Assembly: GCA_026745465.1 (NCBI GenBank)
Contig: JACYXH010000522.1
Span: forward strand, 3,977,625-4,041,624
From: Lota lota
Taxonomy: Eukaryota > Chordata > Actinopteri > Gadiformes > Lotidae
Length of the DNA stretch: 64,000 nucleotides
Direction of reading: 5' to 3'
The position numbers were made by a program, and so were the translations under genes. Below the pieces are notes generated by a model. The model did not search any database. It worked only from the letters and a program-made list of their open reading frames with translations, and was not told the DNA's origin. Position 1 is the first letter of the stretch, and the number at the start of each line of letters is the position of its first letter. Below, one piece after another: positions 11,590 through 64,000 of the stretch.

Positions 11590-11745
11590 TGCCCCGATAA
11601 GATAGGTGCCAGCCGCAAATAAAAATTAAAGAAGATGTTCTTGCAGATGTTCCTACAACAGAGGAGGCTGCTGCTCTAGGACCCTACTCGTTTTTTGTTA
11701 GACTGCCTTCAGAACACATGGAGAAGATGGATGACAATCACAGTG
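11590..11745 (+). other. Possible orphan exon or promoter-like repeat
   Basis: GGCAGTAATGC...CCAGCCGC...AATAAAAATTAAAGAAG is a motif string often found just upstream of fish coding starts. An open frame follows (EDVLADVPTTEEAAALGPY, then SFFVRLPSEHMEKMDD) that ends at a GTGAGT donor near 11743. No continuation was found, so it may be a dead gene fragment. Confidence 0.25.
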
Positions 11746-11929
11746 TGAGTACTGAATGTTTATTTGTTTAACGTTAAAAACTATTCTGGTGTCTTGAATT
11801 GGACAGCAAAGTAAACATTAGCTAGCTAAATTGTAAGTAGCTCACTATGACACTGTCTTAAAGTTGATACAAACAATCATCTGATGGCTTGCTGCAAAAT
11901 TAACTTAGTCTATTTGTTTATTTAATGAA

Positions 11930-13340
11930 ACCATGGCGTGATTTTGGCAAACTGTGCTGACTGCATTTACCCCACAATATGTGTTATTGTTAGGGTGAGG
12001 TAACAGGCGGAACCAAACACAGCACGCAAACACTTGATAGGGTTCAAAATAGTTTATTGCCAACAGGGGTTCAAGAAACGAGAGCTGAGGGTAGTGGGGA
12101 CAGGTTGAGGCTCCTTCTGGGTTGGTGTGAACCAAATTTTGGGCTTCTCTGGAGATGGAGGAGGGGAATCTGGCTGGAGAACCAGGCAACAAAGCAATCG
12201 AGGCAGGCAGGGTACCGAGCTGGTTGGCAATCTGGATCATAGAAAAGAGAACAAGTAAGCACGAGGAAAAAAACCACAGGCATGGAAGCCAGAGGATGTT
12301 ACCACTGTTAGTGACGGTACAATCTGACGACGCTGAAGATGAAAGCCAGGTCTGATATACTGCAGATATGACTTGGTTCTGGTGTGCCTGCCAAAAGCTC
12401 AGGATCAGAAGAGAAACCATCAGGGGGGGGGGGGGGGGAACACAATGAAAACTGACCATAGCAGTACACCCCCCCCCCCCCCCCCCCCCCCGAGCTTACT
12501 CAACCCATGGGAGATGGGAACTCCAGGAGAAGGGATTAGTTGCAGTGACACATCGTACGGTCATCTCAAGGTCTTGATTTGCTCGTTCAGCCTGGCTGTT
12601 GGTTTGGGGGTGGTACCCTGACGAGCGACTGACCTGAGGGCCACAATCAGAAACAATGGGACACAGGGATGCCATGATGGCAGAAGATATGGAGCACCAA
12701 CAGGTAAGCCGTCCCACGAGCTGTGGGGGGCCCAAGAAGCAATCCACGATGGTAAGGATTACCATGTTTCCATCAGGAGGAAGTACAGTGACGAAGTCTA
12801 GAGCTATATGCGACCAGGGACGACTTGGGACAGCTAAAAGGTCGGAGAAGACCAGCTGGCGGCCGATGTGGACAAAAGCTCAGGTGTCAGCTTCAATGGA
12901 GGACCACCAAAAGTACCTTCTCAGAAGAGAAAGAGAGCATCCAATTCCTGGATGGCAGGTGACCCGAGACAAATGACCCCACTGGCAAACCTGAGAGCGA
13001 GCAGAGGTGGGGACTTAGAGGTGATTAGGTGGTCCGTTTCCTGGATCTGGCTCCTGCTGTTGTGCCTTCCTTACCACATCCTCTACATCCCAGGACAGTA
13101 CTCCCACGAAACAGGCGGGCGGAATGATGGTATCAGAGCTGGGGAGGGCCTTTGAAGAATGTTGATGGGAGAGCGTCAGGTTTGATTTTCTTGGAGGTTG
13201 GATGGTTAAGTAAGGGTGAAGTTGAACCGGCCAAAGAATAAAGCCCAGCGTGTTTGGCGGGAATTGAGGCGTCTTGCCGTCTGGATATACTCCAGGTTAT
13301 TTTGTTTATTCTATGCCTTATTAGACCACACAATATTTAA
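11930..13340 (-). pseudogene. Ty3/Gypsy remnant (integrase and flanks)
   Basis: On the minus strand 12496-12765 encodes MVILTIVDCF, IVSDCGPQ, SSGYHPQTNSQAERANQDLE and WSSHLPWVE, the core of a fish Ty3/Gypsy integrase with an internal deletion between the two Asp motifs. A segment near 13150-13230 gives NFTLTY and IKPDALP, like the end of RNase H. Frameshifts and stops are frequent. A run of 16 G and a run of 22 C (about 12423-12492) interrupt it. The part 11930-12400 is probably the 3' untranslated or LTR end. Confidence 0.65.
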
Positions 13341-13635
13341 GCTAACATTAGGACCACAGATTTTTTGTGCCAACAATAGTTCTGACTAGTTTCTGCTTCT
13401 ACACATAGAGTGGTCAACACAACACCATATAACGTTTTATTAGTCTGAGATAAGACCTAGACCATGTATCCCTGAATAAACCATGTGTTGAACCTTTACC
13501 ACTCTCCGAGTCATACCTAGCCCTGAAATCACGATACCAGAGGATTAAAAATAACACTTGATCGTGCTCTGCTTCCTCAAACCAGTGCCTCCACTCCTCC
13601 AGTGTACCATCATCATATTAAACCTGCCCCATATA

Positions 13636-13775
13636 AGATAAACACTTGTGATTTGCCCGACCCGGGCCAGGTCAGCTGAAAATCTGGCTGAACAGGAGGG
13701 GGACGCATATGCCAGAGCAAATAAAACATGAGCTGACAGATTAGTCTGGTTCCCAGGCTAACTTGATTAGGTTTA
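13636..13775 (+). repeat. Truncated copy of the 15205-15670 MITE
   Basis: CCCGACCCGGGCCAGGTCAG through GAGCAAATAAAACATGAGCT and GGTTCCCAGGCTAAC match 15555-15665 closely. Confidence 0.7.
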
Positions 13776-13954
13776 AGCAACAAGACTACTTGGTTAGGTT
13801 TAGGTCGTGATGGATGAATGGTTTAGATAAACCAGTAATATAAAAAAGAAATAAAAGCCTGTCAGTGATATTCAGACCTACTATATGAAGCAGCGCTGAC
13901 AATAAGAAAAACTCAGTCGCATCTATTAGAATTTGCATATACACAATTTTTTTG

Positions 13955-14130
13955 ATTTATTTTGTATTTTTATGGTTTATTCATGAAGAGACAGTGAGAT
14001 AGACAGGAAGGTATGGGAGAGAGAGGGGAGGACATGCAGCAAAGGACCACGGGTAGGAATCAAACTCGGGTCGCTGCAATGTGCCTCACTTTGGCTTGCC
14101 TGTCCTCCTACAATGCAGTCTTGCTGCTTT
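13955..14130 (-). repeat. tRNA-derived SINE relic
   Basis: Read on minus: a GAGTTTGATTCC B-box-like sequence, then GGTCCTTTGCTGCATGTCCT, CCCCTCTCTCTCCC, CCTGTCTATCTCACTGTC and a short tail. This is the layout of a widespread teleost tRNA-SINE. The A-box half is poorly preserved. Confidence 0.55.
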
Positions 14131-14504
14131 GCTATATATATATTTTTTAAATAATTAATTAAAAACAAGATTAGAAAAGATTTATATTTTAAATATAACT
14201 AAATATTGTTTCTAGTGCAGCAAGAGCAATGTTTACAACAGCAAATTAAGTTAACTATATAAACACCATAATATCTCACAAAAAAGCAAAAAAGTCAATA
14301 AAATAATTTATATTCCTGATATCAAAATACTGAGTAAACTTTAGAAAGAAGAACATAGACTTGTTTTACCTTGTTCATAACAATTAGCGGTTACACTAAC
14401 CAGCCCTACAGGCAACACGGCACGGGTCAGATACAAACTCTTGACATTCTGTACTGTGCCGTGCAGGTTAATGGCAAAGCACTATGGCTAATTTAGTAAG
14501 CTAC

Positions 14505-15090
14505 AAGAAACTTAAACCCAAAACCTTTTTGTTTTAGTTTTAAATTTAGTAATTTAGTAATTTGTCTTATATGATCATCAACATAGTAATCTATGCCCTT
14601 TAATCCCTGTTACTGAAATAAGTCCCCAATTTGGAGATAAAGGGGTAAAATACTATGTTTTTGCCATTCTTCCCAAAACACTATGTGAACGTTCCACTCT
14701 GCTGTGAACACAGGTGGCATTCTTTTACTCAGACGTCACGACCACGATGTGTGGACATGTGGACCTTTGTCTGGACAGCGGTTGACTGCGGCGTCCGAGA
14801 GAAAGTTGAGCTTTTCGGACACTTATTGTATGACGCCACGGTGTGTGTGGACGGTGAAGCTCAGTCTGAGCAGCGGTTTATTTAATGTCCGCGTCCAAGT
14901 GGGGGTTAGGCTTCCCGGACACCTATAGCATAACGCTACGGTGTGTGGAGCATTTCATATGCAACCTCGCTCATTCACAAGGACAGTTTTCGTGGGTCGT
15001 AACCATGGCACGCTCTTTCCTAAAACTCAAGCCAAAACTTTTTTTTTTTCAGTGTTCAAATTCCAGCTGAAACAGTGGGTTCACTGGCTT
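14505..15090 (+). repeat. Second copy of the hAT MITE interior, inverted
   Basis: TTACTGAAATAAGTCCCCAA, CGGACACCTATAG and TGTGTGGAGCATTTC match the reverse complement of 7600-7890 over several hundred bases. The terminal TAGGGATG inverted repeats are not visible. Confidence 0.7.
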
Positions 15091-15204
15091 ATTAAGTTGG
15101 CAAGCTAACCTTATCCCCCGCAGAATTACTTAGCAGCAGTGACAAACGGACAGAACCTAGAATAAATTATTACTGTTTAAAATGTTTTAGCTAATTTGCT
15201 AAAG

Positions 15205-15670
15205 ACTAGCCTGACATCGCCAGACAAATTCGCAAATGCTTATTGATATGGAACCCCTCTGTTATTTATTTTTTATTACAAAGGGTCAATATCAATGGAC
15301 GCAGACCAAAATAAATTAACCTTTAAAAAAAACTGTCGGATGAATGGCAAACACATTGTTTATCAACTAACGCTGTAGGTTCAGTTTTTTGGTCATCATT
15401 CAGAGAAACTGTACAGTCCAGTTTTTATAGTCGATAGCGGATTCAACAGACCGTTAAACATTAGCGGCAGCAATCTATTTACGAAATGGCTCAACCGCGC
15501 TCCTCTTTACAAGTCAACAAAGATCCGCTCATATGAGATAGACGGTTGTGATTGGCCCGACCTGGGTCAGGTCGGCTGAAAATCAGGTCGAATAGGATGG
15601 GGGCCAGACGCAAATGCCAGAGCAAATAAAACATGAGCTCCCAGATTCATCAGGTTCCCAGGGAAGCCGA
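15205..15670. mobile_element. MITE ending just upstream of fer
   Basis: The left end ACTAGCCTGACATCGCCAGA is roughly complementary to the right end TCAGGTTCCCAGGG. The 3' half is shared with 13636-13775. No ORF. Confidence 0.5.
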
Positions 15671-15734
15671 ACTTCCCGTTCTTCAAAATACCTTATTTCA
15701 GCTAGGGAGACGTGAGAAACGTCATCGTCAGGCT

Positions 15735-15896
15735 AAGCCAATCAGAGGAAGAGTAGGGAGGGTCATGTTTTCTCAATCCCAGGGAAAGGATTGCGAGGGG
15801 TCAAGGGTCAAAGTGAAGGAAAACAGGAGGAATAATCGGCAAGCAGAGGAGAAGATAGCGGAATAAACGACAAGAACAGAAGAAAGAAAAAGAAAA
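15735..15896 (+). promoter_or_regulatory. fer: Candidate fer promoter and non-coding exon 1
   Basis: A CCAAT box (AGCCAATCAG, 15737-15746) precedes a purine-rich leader that ends at a good donor, GTAAGC, at 15897. It would splice to the acceptor TCCCTGCAG ending at 17195. The start site is inferred, not seen. Confidence 0.4.
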
Positions 15897-17195
15897 GTAA
15901 GCCTGTCCCCATGCTAACAGTTAGCAATGTGTTAATTATGTCGGGTGATCATTTTAAAACAGGGAGGACCGTCTTGTTGGCCGCTAATGTTGTCAGCCGC
16001 TAACTGTACCTCCCTTCCTCCCGGGATACAGGAGGGGTGGAGGCTAAGCTAAGGTGTAGCACAAATATGGGATACTAGAGGGGTGGAGGCTAGGCTAAGG
16101 TGTAGAACATATATGCTAGACAAAACAACTGAAAGCTTCAGAAGAAGGCTGAAGGCTATCAAAAGAATAGCGCTAGGCTAAAATACGTAAAAGTAAATCT
16201 TGGGGTTCTTCATTTAATGTTCGCCAGCTAGCGGGTCGCTAGTTAGCTGTCATGATGGTTGGAGTGACTGGAGTTGCTTGGTTTAATGAACGAGCTCCAG
16301 ACCTTTTAGTTATACATATATTGCTATCGTTTTAACATTATATTGTATACTTCATTTGTTTAATATTATATACTTCTTATTTGATTATATTATATACTTG
16401 GGGTTAGCTGCTGTGCTAACTATGCTAACGCTAACTCCCCTAGTAGCTAAATGCTGATGTCAACAATGTTCGTCACGGATAACCTCGTCTTCTTTGGCAT
16501 ACCGGTATTACGTGATATTATTTTAACTATCAATAAATATACAACGTATACAAGTAATGTCCAAGTGTTGCTATTAACTGTAAAACAACAAGTAGCCCAG
16601 AGCAAGCTTTGGGTGTCGTTTGGTTTGTTGTTCATCACCGTGTAACGAAATCAACCACATCATGTTTGATTAAATGCTGTTTTCTGAGTCTGTATACGTT
16701 TCTGTGAGTCTGTCGACTTTCTAAACGCAACCAAGTTTTTGAATAGAGGCTAACTGCTATCTGCTAGGTTATTACTATCTATAATTGATTATACCATCAT
16801 ATATTATTACAGCTGTACTAATTTAGCCAAGGGTTTTGTAAATGATCAAATCGGATTAGTATATATACCAAAGCGCTTTATTATAACTATACATATCGTC
16901 ACATTTATTGATAAAGACAGCTAAATCGACTGCTTTTACGAAGGTTATACATCAGCATTATTATTGTCATGCATTTACCTATTCATTCACAGTAAACACA
17001 AATAATGTCACATTTAATAATGGTTACTATCTTAGAATAATAAAAATAACGTAACTTCACATACATACAGGCTTTAAGTTACATTTACATGATTAATTTG
17101 GCAGATGCTTTAATCCAAAGTGCATGTTTTTGTAGATTGTGTCAACAAATTGTCAAAGAGTGAGTGTAATGGTGTGTGTCTCTCTATCCCTGCAG
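15897..17195 (+). other. fer: Putative first intron of fer, no gene seen
   Basis: A pair of near-duplicates of GGGGTGGAGGCTA(G/A)GCTAAGGTGTAG lies at about 16033 and 16079. Otherwise nothing recognisable. Confidence 0.35.
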
Positions 17196-17340
17196 GCCAA
17201 ATCATGTCGCACCTGACCTCGCTCACCCATGCTCTAGCTACCTAGCCTGCACCAAGGCTAGCAGGCTTAATTGGACTGTGTATTGTATGAGTGTGAGAGA
17301 GAGAGAGAGAGTGTGTGTGTGTGGAAGGAACAGGGAGAAA
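17196..17340 (+). other. fer: fer 5' UTR before the start codon
   Basis: Begins after TCTCTCTATCCCTGCAG. It holds short upstream ORFs and a (GA)n/(GT)n tract. An ATG at 17287 is in frame with the fer ATG at 17341 and would add 18 residues ([18 protein letters not shown]). Confidence 0.5.
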
Positions 17341-55633
<38,293 letters not shown>

Positions 55634-58600
55634 TGGAACCCTAAACTTTGAGCTGCTGCAGGACATCACCGCCACCAAGAAGAAGTGATTAACCCCAACA
55701 CCCCTCACACCGACCCACCTTCTCTGAGCTCCAGCGGAACCTTGCTGCCATCAAGAAGAAGTGATGGACCCCTGAACTCTTGAGCAGCAGCGGGACTTTG
55801 CCGCCATCAAGAGGAAGTGATGGACCCCTGAACGCTGAGCTGCTTCGGGACCTCACCGCCATCAAGAGGAAGTGATGGACCCCTAAACTAAACCCAACCT
55901 CTAACCCCGCACACCTCTACTGACACTTTGAGTTAAGCTAATGCTGAGTAACACAAAACACTAGCCAACAGGATCACTGGCGTTAGCCAAAAACTGTTAG
56001 CCACTAGCTTTAGATGCTAGCTGTTAGCCACTAGCTTCTTGCCGCTAGCTTCTAGTCACTAGCTGTTGTGGAGTAAAGGTAATGAGGGATTGTGGAGGAT
56101 TTCTGAAGACAAGAAAATTAATATAAAGGCTGTATATTTGTATATCATACAAAATGATAGTAAAGATGAACCTAACTAACGAATGAGACACATGTAATCA
56201 TTGTGTTCCACCACCATCAAAAGATAAAAACTTAAAAGGCTAATGTAGAGTGAGGAAGGAATGAAACATCCATGATACACCCTAATTTTTCCAGAGCTCC
56301 GGAGAGCTAGCGCTAGCAGGTAGTTGCTAGCTTTAATTTGGAAATAAAATGAATATATAGAGGGAGATAAAACTATGAACAACACTAGAAAGAAAATACA
56401 GCTTTTGATTATCTTACTACACCCTCAAACAACAATCACTAGCTGTTAGCCACTAGTTGTTTGGAGCCAACTGTTAGCCGCTAGCCATTTCAGGGAAACA
56501 CTAGCTTATATGGAGAGCAACGACAAAACATTGGAGGAAGACCTCCAGTTGACTTTGATCAAAATAATTATTGCAATAGTAGTTCTTCAGTACTTCCTTT
56601 AACTGAAAGTACTAAAGTACTTCCGTTAACTGAAACTACAAAATTACACCCTTTAACTGAAAGTGGTAAGATGTTAAATGTATTGCCCTTGGACAGAAGG
56701 ATTTACTGTCCGGTCAGAGGGTTGGCTTGATAAGGAAGGCAACATAGCTAGCCGCAGTAGCAGCTTAAGTAATGAAGTGGGCATGCTGTAACTTCTGCTG
56801 ACAAACCTCTCCAGGAAGGATACACTTTTGCTCCCTGTCTTTGACTTCCTGTTTGAAGCCAAGGGCTCACTATGGACTTCCAAGTTTGGAAGCACAGATC
56901 TTTGATTGGGGTCTTCCGCAAGCTACCTAGCTAACAATATCTGTTTCTCCAGCACTCTCCAACCGTTTTTATGTTTTGTATTTTCTGATTGTTTAAATAT
57001 GGAAACATAAATGTATCTAACAAACCTTGCCAAAAATGATTACACATTTTTAGCCCTAAAATGTTGCCAATTATGAATGAAATGTGCTGTGTTTCTTTAA
57101 TCCAACGAACAAAAACTTCCGTCCTGGGGCTAGACGAGTATTGAGATCCTTTCAGTGATCCCCCAGTATGTACCTGGGACCAGTTAGCATTATTGCGCTG
57201 ATGTAAATTACATCTTCCAGATAATGCTAAAATGAATCATTACTTGTGTATATCTAGAATAAACGATGTTATACAAATTCCAAAAATGGCAATTGTGCAT
57301 ATTTTGGAAGCATTTACTACACCCCTATTTTGTTCCAAATACCCGTTTCTTATTCCGCTTCTTCAAGTCAATTGTGTTAAACGGTTATTCTGAACACATT
57401 AGTGCTGTAGTAACTGCTTGTAAAATAAGCTGCGTTCTCGTTATTGGAATTCACCTTTTTAATGTAGGATATTCCAGATATACACACCTAAATAGATTCA
57501 TGTTTGCTTTATCTGGAAGGTGTATTAAGTTGAGTTGTGAAGCTAATGCTCAGGCACCTAGGAATTGACATCAGTGCGCTTAGGCTTACCGGTACCAGGT
57601 ACATAAGGGGCATCACTGAACCGATAAAGTGGTCTCACTGCTCTTGTCCAACCCCTGGAAGGAACACAAAATGGGTAAAAAAGCCAAAATCCTGAGCTTA
57701 CCCTGTAAGTGACCTTCTTTTACTACTTTGCTTTGAGGCCACACCCCCTCCAAAGTAACCACACCCCCACTCTCTTCACAGGCCAAACACCCTCTATACC
57801 GAACACCCCCCCCCCCCTCCCCAAGAACCACACCCCTTCCCCACTAAACACTACCCTCCCCACTGACCACACCCTCTCAATTGGCTCATTAAATATGTAA
57901 CATTATATTTCAATTAATTTTTATTAACATTGGTATGTTTACTTTGTTTGATTGTTTTTGTTCTTTAATGTTTAACTATATATTGGGGGGGGGGGGGGGG
58001 GGGGGGGTTCTACCATTCAATAACACTTATTTAATTTAAGTGATTTCAAAGTAAATGTTTTGCTTCTAACGTGAATCATTTTTACTAAATTTCCAGGAAA
58101 ACGTGAAAAAACTATTGAAATAAACTACTTTTACAGTTTTTTTTAATTCTGGGAAAAGAATGAATTTTATAAAGTTTATATTTTGTGAATATCATTTATG
58201 TATTTTATATAAATTTGATTAGATTTTTAACATTGTTTGGTCTTAATAAAGAAAAGAAAATATGTAAAAAAAAAAGTGTATGTTAATTTTCTTTATAAAA
58301 TATGTAAAGTAATTTGTGGTTTAAGCAGTCAGTGGTCTGGTCACATGACATCTCCTGATACAAGATGTGATCATGTGATACCAATGAAGAGCAAGATACA
58401 CTAAACGCCTTCCTGCTACTTAAAAGGGAGGAAACCCCATTTTAGCAGGACAACATCTGGCCAGCAGATTACAAAATTCGATCCGAGGCATAAAAACATC
58501 GGGTTCCATAGGCACAGGTGCGAGGGGCCTCGCCCCTCACACTATAATAATAATAATAATAAATTATTATTATTACTACTATGATATCTCCAAACTCCCC

Positions 58601-58970
58601 TAAGTTTGTCCATGGTATATTAATTCAATAATTATTATATTGCATTAATTATATAAAATAAAAATAAAAGGAACTGGGCTAGGAACCTATGATTAATGGT
58701 ATTACAGCGCCCCTATTAGGTCAATGTGGCTCATATTTTGGCTGTCCCTTTTGATGTGGGTTCTAGACATGGGACCTCAGTTTGGTGAGTTAAATTTACT
58801 GTTTTAACAGATAATTCCTGTAGAAATGGGTTATTTTTTGGCATACTGCATTTTCCATACTATCTTTATCTGGCATACTAAATAGTATGGTGGTATGGGT
58901 ATTGGAACGCCGTAGTATATTCAAAATCGCGCTGCATTATCAGTATTTACGCCGTAAATACTGATACGAG
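55634..58970 (+). other. fer: fer 3' UTR and downstream DNA, no gene seen
   Basis: The first AATAAA after the stop is at 56343-56348. Further on are repeats of GCTAGCTGTTAGCCACTAG (55970-56070, 56440-56490), a C run near 57805, a G run of about 20 at 57985-58008, and a TAATAA patch near 58545. Nothing coding recognised. Confidence 0.45.
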
Positions 58971-58973
58971 TGA

Positions 58974-60812
58974 TAGGGGTGTCATTCATACGGCCCGCGG
59001 GCCAAGACCGGCCCGCCAGATGGTTCAATCCGGCCCGCGAGACCACGTCCAATTTATTATTCCAAATTTGTCCAGCAGAGGTCGCAATGACATAACGAGC
59101 GATCCGGAAATAAACAGCACGTGACAGCAACGCGCCCAGAATGCACCATCCGCCAATCTTGCCTTATTATTAAGCTCTTGTTGTCAAAATTACCCACGGT
59201 TGCACCCTCATTACCAAAATGTCTTTGTCAAAAGGGAGAAAAGTTTATACAGAGTGCAGAGTTTTCCAAGATAAATGGACTGATTCTTATTTATTCACAG
59301 AAGTGAATGGGAAATATGTGTGCTTGGTGTGTAATCAGCAAGTTTCAGTGCTCAAGGAATATAATATTCGGCGGCACTATGTGACTCATCATGGTGAAAA
59401 ATACAACCATTTGCGAGGACAACTGAGAATAGAGAAGATAAATGAATTGTTAGTGGGTCTGAAGAAACCGCAGTCTGTTTTTACCCGTAGCCGAGAGGTC
59501 AGTGATGCAGCGGTGAAAGCTAGCTACCTTATTGCTAACGAGATAGCGTTAGGATCCAAGCCATTTTCTGAGGATGAGTTCGTGAAAACAATGCATGCTG
59601 AAGGCTGCAGAAATCGTGTGCCCTGAAAAGCGACAGGCCTTTGCCAACATTAGCCTAATGAGGAGCACTGTCGCAGATAGAATTTCAGATCTCTCGGCAG
59701 ACTTGGACAGCCAAATGATTCACAAAGTCAAGTCATTTGTTGCATTTTCGGTTGCAATTGATGAGAGCACTGATATTACAGATGTTGCTCAACTGGCCAT
59801 ATTCATTCGTGGTGTTGATGAGACTTTGACAGTCACCGAGGAGTTCCTTGGGTTGGTACCTATGACGGATACTACAACAGCGGATGACATTATCAGCTCT
59901 CTCGTTGGAGCGCTGGACAGAGTCGGAGTGGACTGGTCCCGTGCCGTCAGCCTGGCTACAGATGGTGCGCCATCAATGATCGGGAGAAAAGCAGGCGTTG
60001 TGACAAAATTCAGAGAGAAAGTACAGGCCGCAAATGGAGGACAAGATTTTTGGATATTTCACTGTATTTTGCACCAGGAAGCATTGTGTTGCAAATCATT
60101 AAAAATGGATCATGTCATGGAGGTGGTTGTCCGCACTGTTAATTTCATCCGAGCAAGAGGTTTGAATCACCGTCAGTTTGACAGTCTTCTCAGTGATAAA
60201 GGCATTACGCATGGCTTGCCATACCACACTGATGTACGGTGGTTAAGCCGAGGTGCCGTGCTGAAGCGTTTCTTTGAACAGTTCATGGAGAAAAAAGGCA
60301 AACCAGTGAAGGAACTTAAATGCCCCGAATGGGTGCAGGATCTTGCCTTTATGGTGGATATTACAGATTACCTGAATAATCGTAACAAAATGTTGCATGG
60401 CCGCAAAAAAGTTGTCACTCAGTATTATGACAGCATACGCGCATTCAAGTTGAAACTGTCACTCTGGGAGACACAACTATCTAGCGGTAACACCGCTCAT
60501 TTCCCTTGTCTAAGAGATGTGCGTGCGACCGGACTTAATGCTGACATGGATCAATACAAAGACAAGATTACAGGATTGCTGCGGGAGTTTGAGCGACGGT
60601 TTCAGGTCTTCTGTGAACTTGAGACAGAGTTTGCAGTTTTTCGCTCGCCATTCACAGTCAACGCTTCTGATCTGCCCGCTGACATCCAACTCGAAATTAT
60701 TGACTTCCAGTGTGATTCAGGTATGAAGGACAAATTTGCCTCGGTGGGCTTGGACACATTTGATCGGTATCTCTTGCCAGGGTGTCAAAAGAATGGTCAA
60801 GCCCCAAAGTAA
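58974..60812 (+). mobile_element. Charlie-type hAT transposon, 3'-truncated
   Basis: The left terminus TAGGGGTGTC...CGGCCCGCGGGCC matches the CAGGGGTGTC start of fish/vertebrate Charlie elements (first base changed). Contains the transposase relic. No right terminus found, and the sequence changes abruptly near 60795. Confidence 0.75.
59219..60812 (+). pseudogene. hAT transposase (GTF2IRD2/ZBED-like), frameshifted and truncated
   Basis: Frame 1 (59219-59626) has a BED-type zinc finger (CLVCNQQ...RRHYVTHH). A shift near 59590 moves to frame 2 (59595-60812) with the catalytic core: FSVAIDESTDITDVAQLAIF, SLATDGAPSMIGRKAGVVTK, HCILHQEALC and YHTDVRWLSRG. A few residues are missing near RFFEQFMEKKG. 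The frame ends at CQKNGQAPK where relatives continue into the C-terminal dimerisation region. Similar proteins are annotated in fish as GTF2IRD2-like. Confidence 0.88.
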
Positions 60813-61636
60813 CCTACAGCCACAATGGTGACCACCAATTCTATAAACACGCAACATCAAAAAGCCACAATATATAGAGGAGCCACAGACACATGGTCAC
60901 GCCCCTGCAAGCCAGCAGCTCAGGTGTAAAAAGGGGCACTCTGGACGGTGTTGTGATTCTTCTTCTTAAATTATTAGTGGACAAACTAGGCAGTGATGTG
61001 ATTTATAGTTTTTATAATATTCAACTTTTAATAGTAACATTTCTCATTGAAAAGCATTGTGGAATGTTCCGAATTCTACTGTAGATGCAGTTTGTTATGT
61101 CACATTTTGTACTACATTCTCCAAATAAACACAAACTCTGAATATATATATTTCATTTTTTTTTTTACCGGTATGTCGTGGTCCGCCTTGCCTTGATCAC
61201 ATAATTCAGTTTACCCATCTCTTTTTTTCTTTCTTTTTTGCACAGTACTAGGGAAGATAATCGCCGTCATATGCCACTGATGTTGAGAGTTTGAGGCTAA
61301 CAGAGTAGTAGAATTGGCCTTTTGAAATGTAACAACTTTGACCAATTGGTAACGCTGGAGACTTTGGCCAACTGGGTTCTCTTTAGAGAGTTAGCCATTT
61401 CAGATGGTTCAGCATAAATGTGGACATTTTGGTCAAATGTTAGCCAGGGGAACAGGCCGAACAAGCGAATGTGCTAGAAATAAAAAATAAAAAAATAAAA
61501 ATCTGCAATAACATCAGGTGCATTACACCGTAGGTGCTTGACACCTAATAATAACAATAATTATTATAATAATTATATCCCCGAACTCCCATGGGTTTTT
61601 CCATATTCGGAAGAGCGGAACAAACCGCCAGTTGAG
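60813..61636. other. Intergenic DNA before ugcg
   Basis: No gene seen. Contains a repeat end, GGTGCATTACACCGTAGGTG, and a TAATAATAAC patch (61515-61580). Confidence 0.4.
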
Positions 61637-61814
61637 CCGGAAGTCTTGTGATGGTCGCACCCAGCAGTCAGCTGATCGACGCGGCTTGGAGGAGACATCC
61701 GGGCCGCAGTTTCTTCCACACCGACCGTGGAACTTCTTTACCTGCTCGACGCCTCGTTTCCCCGGACACAACTCGCACCTAGAGCCGCTCCCTCCCCGGG
61801 GGAAGAAGCCGGCC
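61637..61814 (+). promoter_or_regulatory. ugcg: ugcg promoter and 5' UTR
   Basis: An ETS-type CCGGAAGT at 61637-61644, a G+C- and CpG-rich leader and no TATA box, as in a housekeeping promoter. The start site is inferred. Confidence 0.5.
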
Positions 61815-63937
<2,123 letters not shown>

Positions 63938-64000
63938 GTATGACCTTACTTATCGTTCTCGGTTAAACTTGTCTTTTCAATACGACTTTTGTGATACAAT

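Noticed and set aside
61632..61814. Upstream extension of the ugcg frame from a non-ATG codon
   Set aside because: The extension is not conserved-looking, starts at TTG and overlaps the promoter ETS site; the ATG cluster at 61815 fits the family.

Overview
The window is teleost fish genomic DNA. Three vertebrate genes with GT-AG introns are embedded in dense fish-type repeats: Tc1 and hAT DNA transposons, a DIRS tyrosine-recombinase retrotransposon, Ty3/Gypsy, L2/CR1-like and L1/Tx1-like LINE relics, an endogenous retrovirus relic, long (GT)n runs and many minisatellites. The species cannot be resolved from sequence alone.

Layout. 1-2340: LINE 3' end and a broken Ty3/Gypsy pol. 2340-5750: A+T-rich DNA with a small unrecognised minus-strand ORF (81 aa) that has plausible splice signals. 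5750-10320: atp6v1g1 (V-ATPase subunit G1), minus strand, three coding exons, with three 20-bp-spaced CLEAR-like E-boxes upstream. 10320-15700: intergenic repeats (Gypsy, SINE, MITEs). 15740-55633: fer, plus strand, 19 coding exons that sum to 2,607 nt (868 aa plus stop) with all splice phases consistent; its introns hold two Tc1 elements, two hAT relics, a DIRS element, an ERV relic, a LINE RT relic and an odd 1.09-kb element with inverted repeats. 58970-60812: Charlie-type hAT transposase relic. 61640 to the right edge: first three coding exons of ugcg (ceramide glucosyltransferase), cut by the window end.

The genes do not form a pathway. atp6v1g1 and fer are divergent (about 5.5 kb apart) and fer and ugcg are co-directional. 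Fer is a cytoplasmic F-BAR/SH2 tyrosine kinase, V-ATPase G1 is a stalk subunit of the proton pump, and Ugcg makes glucosylceramide at the Golgi.

The most striking pattern is that many exon-intron boundaries of fer, and at least one of ugcg, are echoed in the adjacent intron or 3' UTR by degenerate tandem copies that include the splice site or stop codon. Examples are fer exons 1, 2, 3, 6, 14 (both sides), 16, 17 (both sides), 18 and 19, and ugcg exon 2. The second is a TIR element (49713-50802) whose interior carries 15 GATATC and 14 ACTAGT palindromes. The third is a 17-residue Gly/Ser-rich insertion in the Fer kinase domain between the catalytic loop and DFG.
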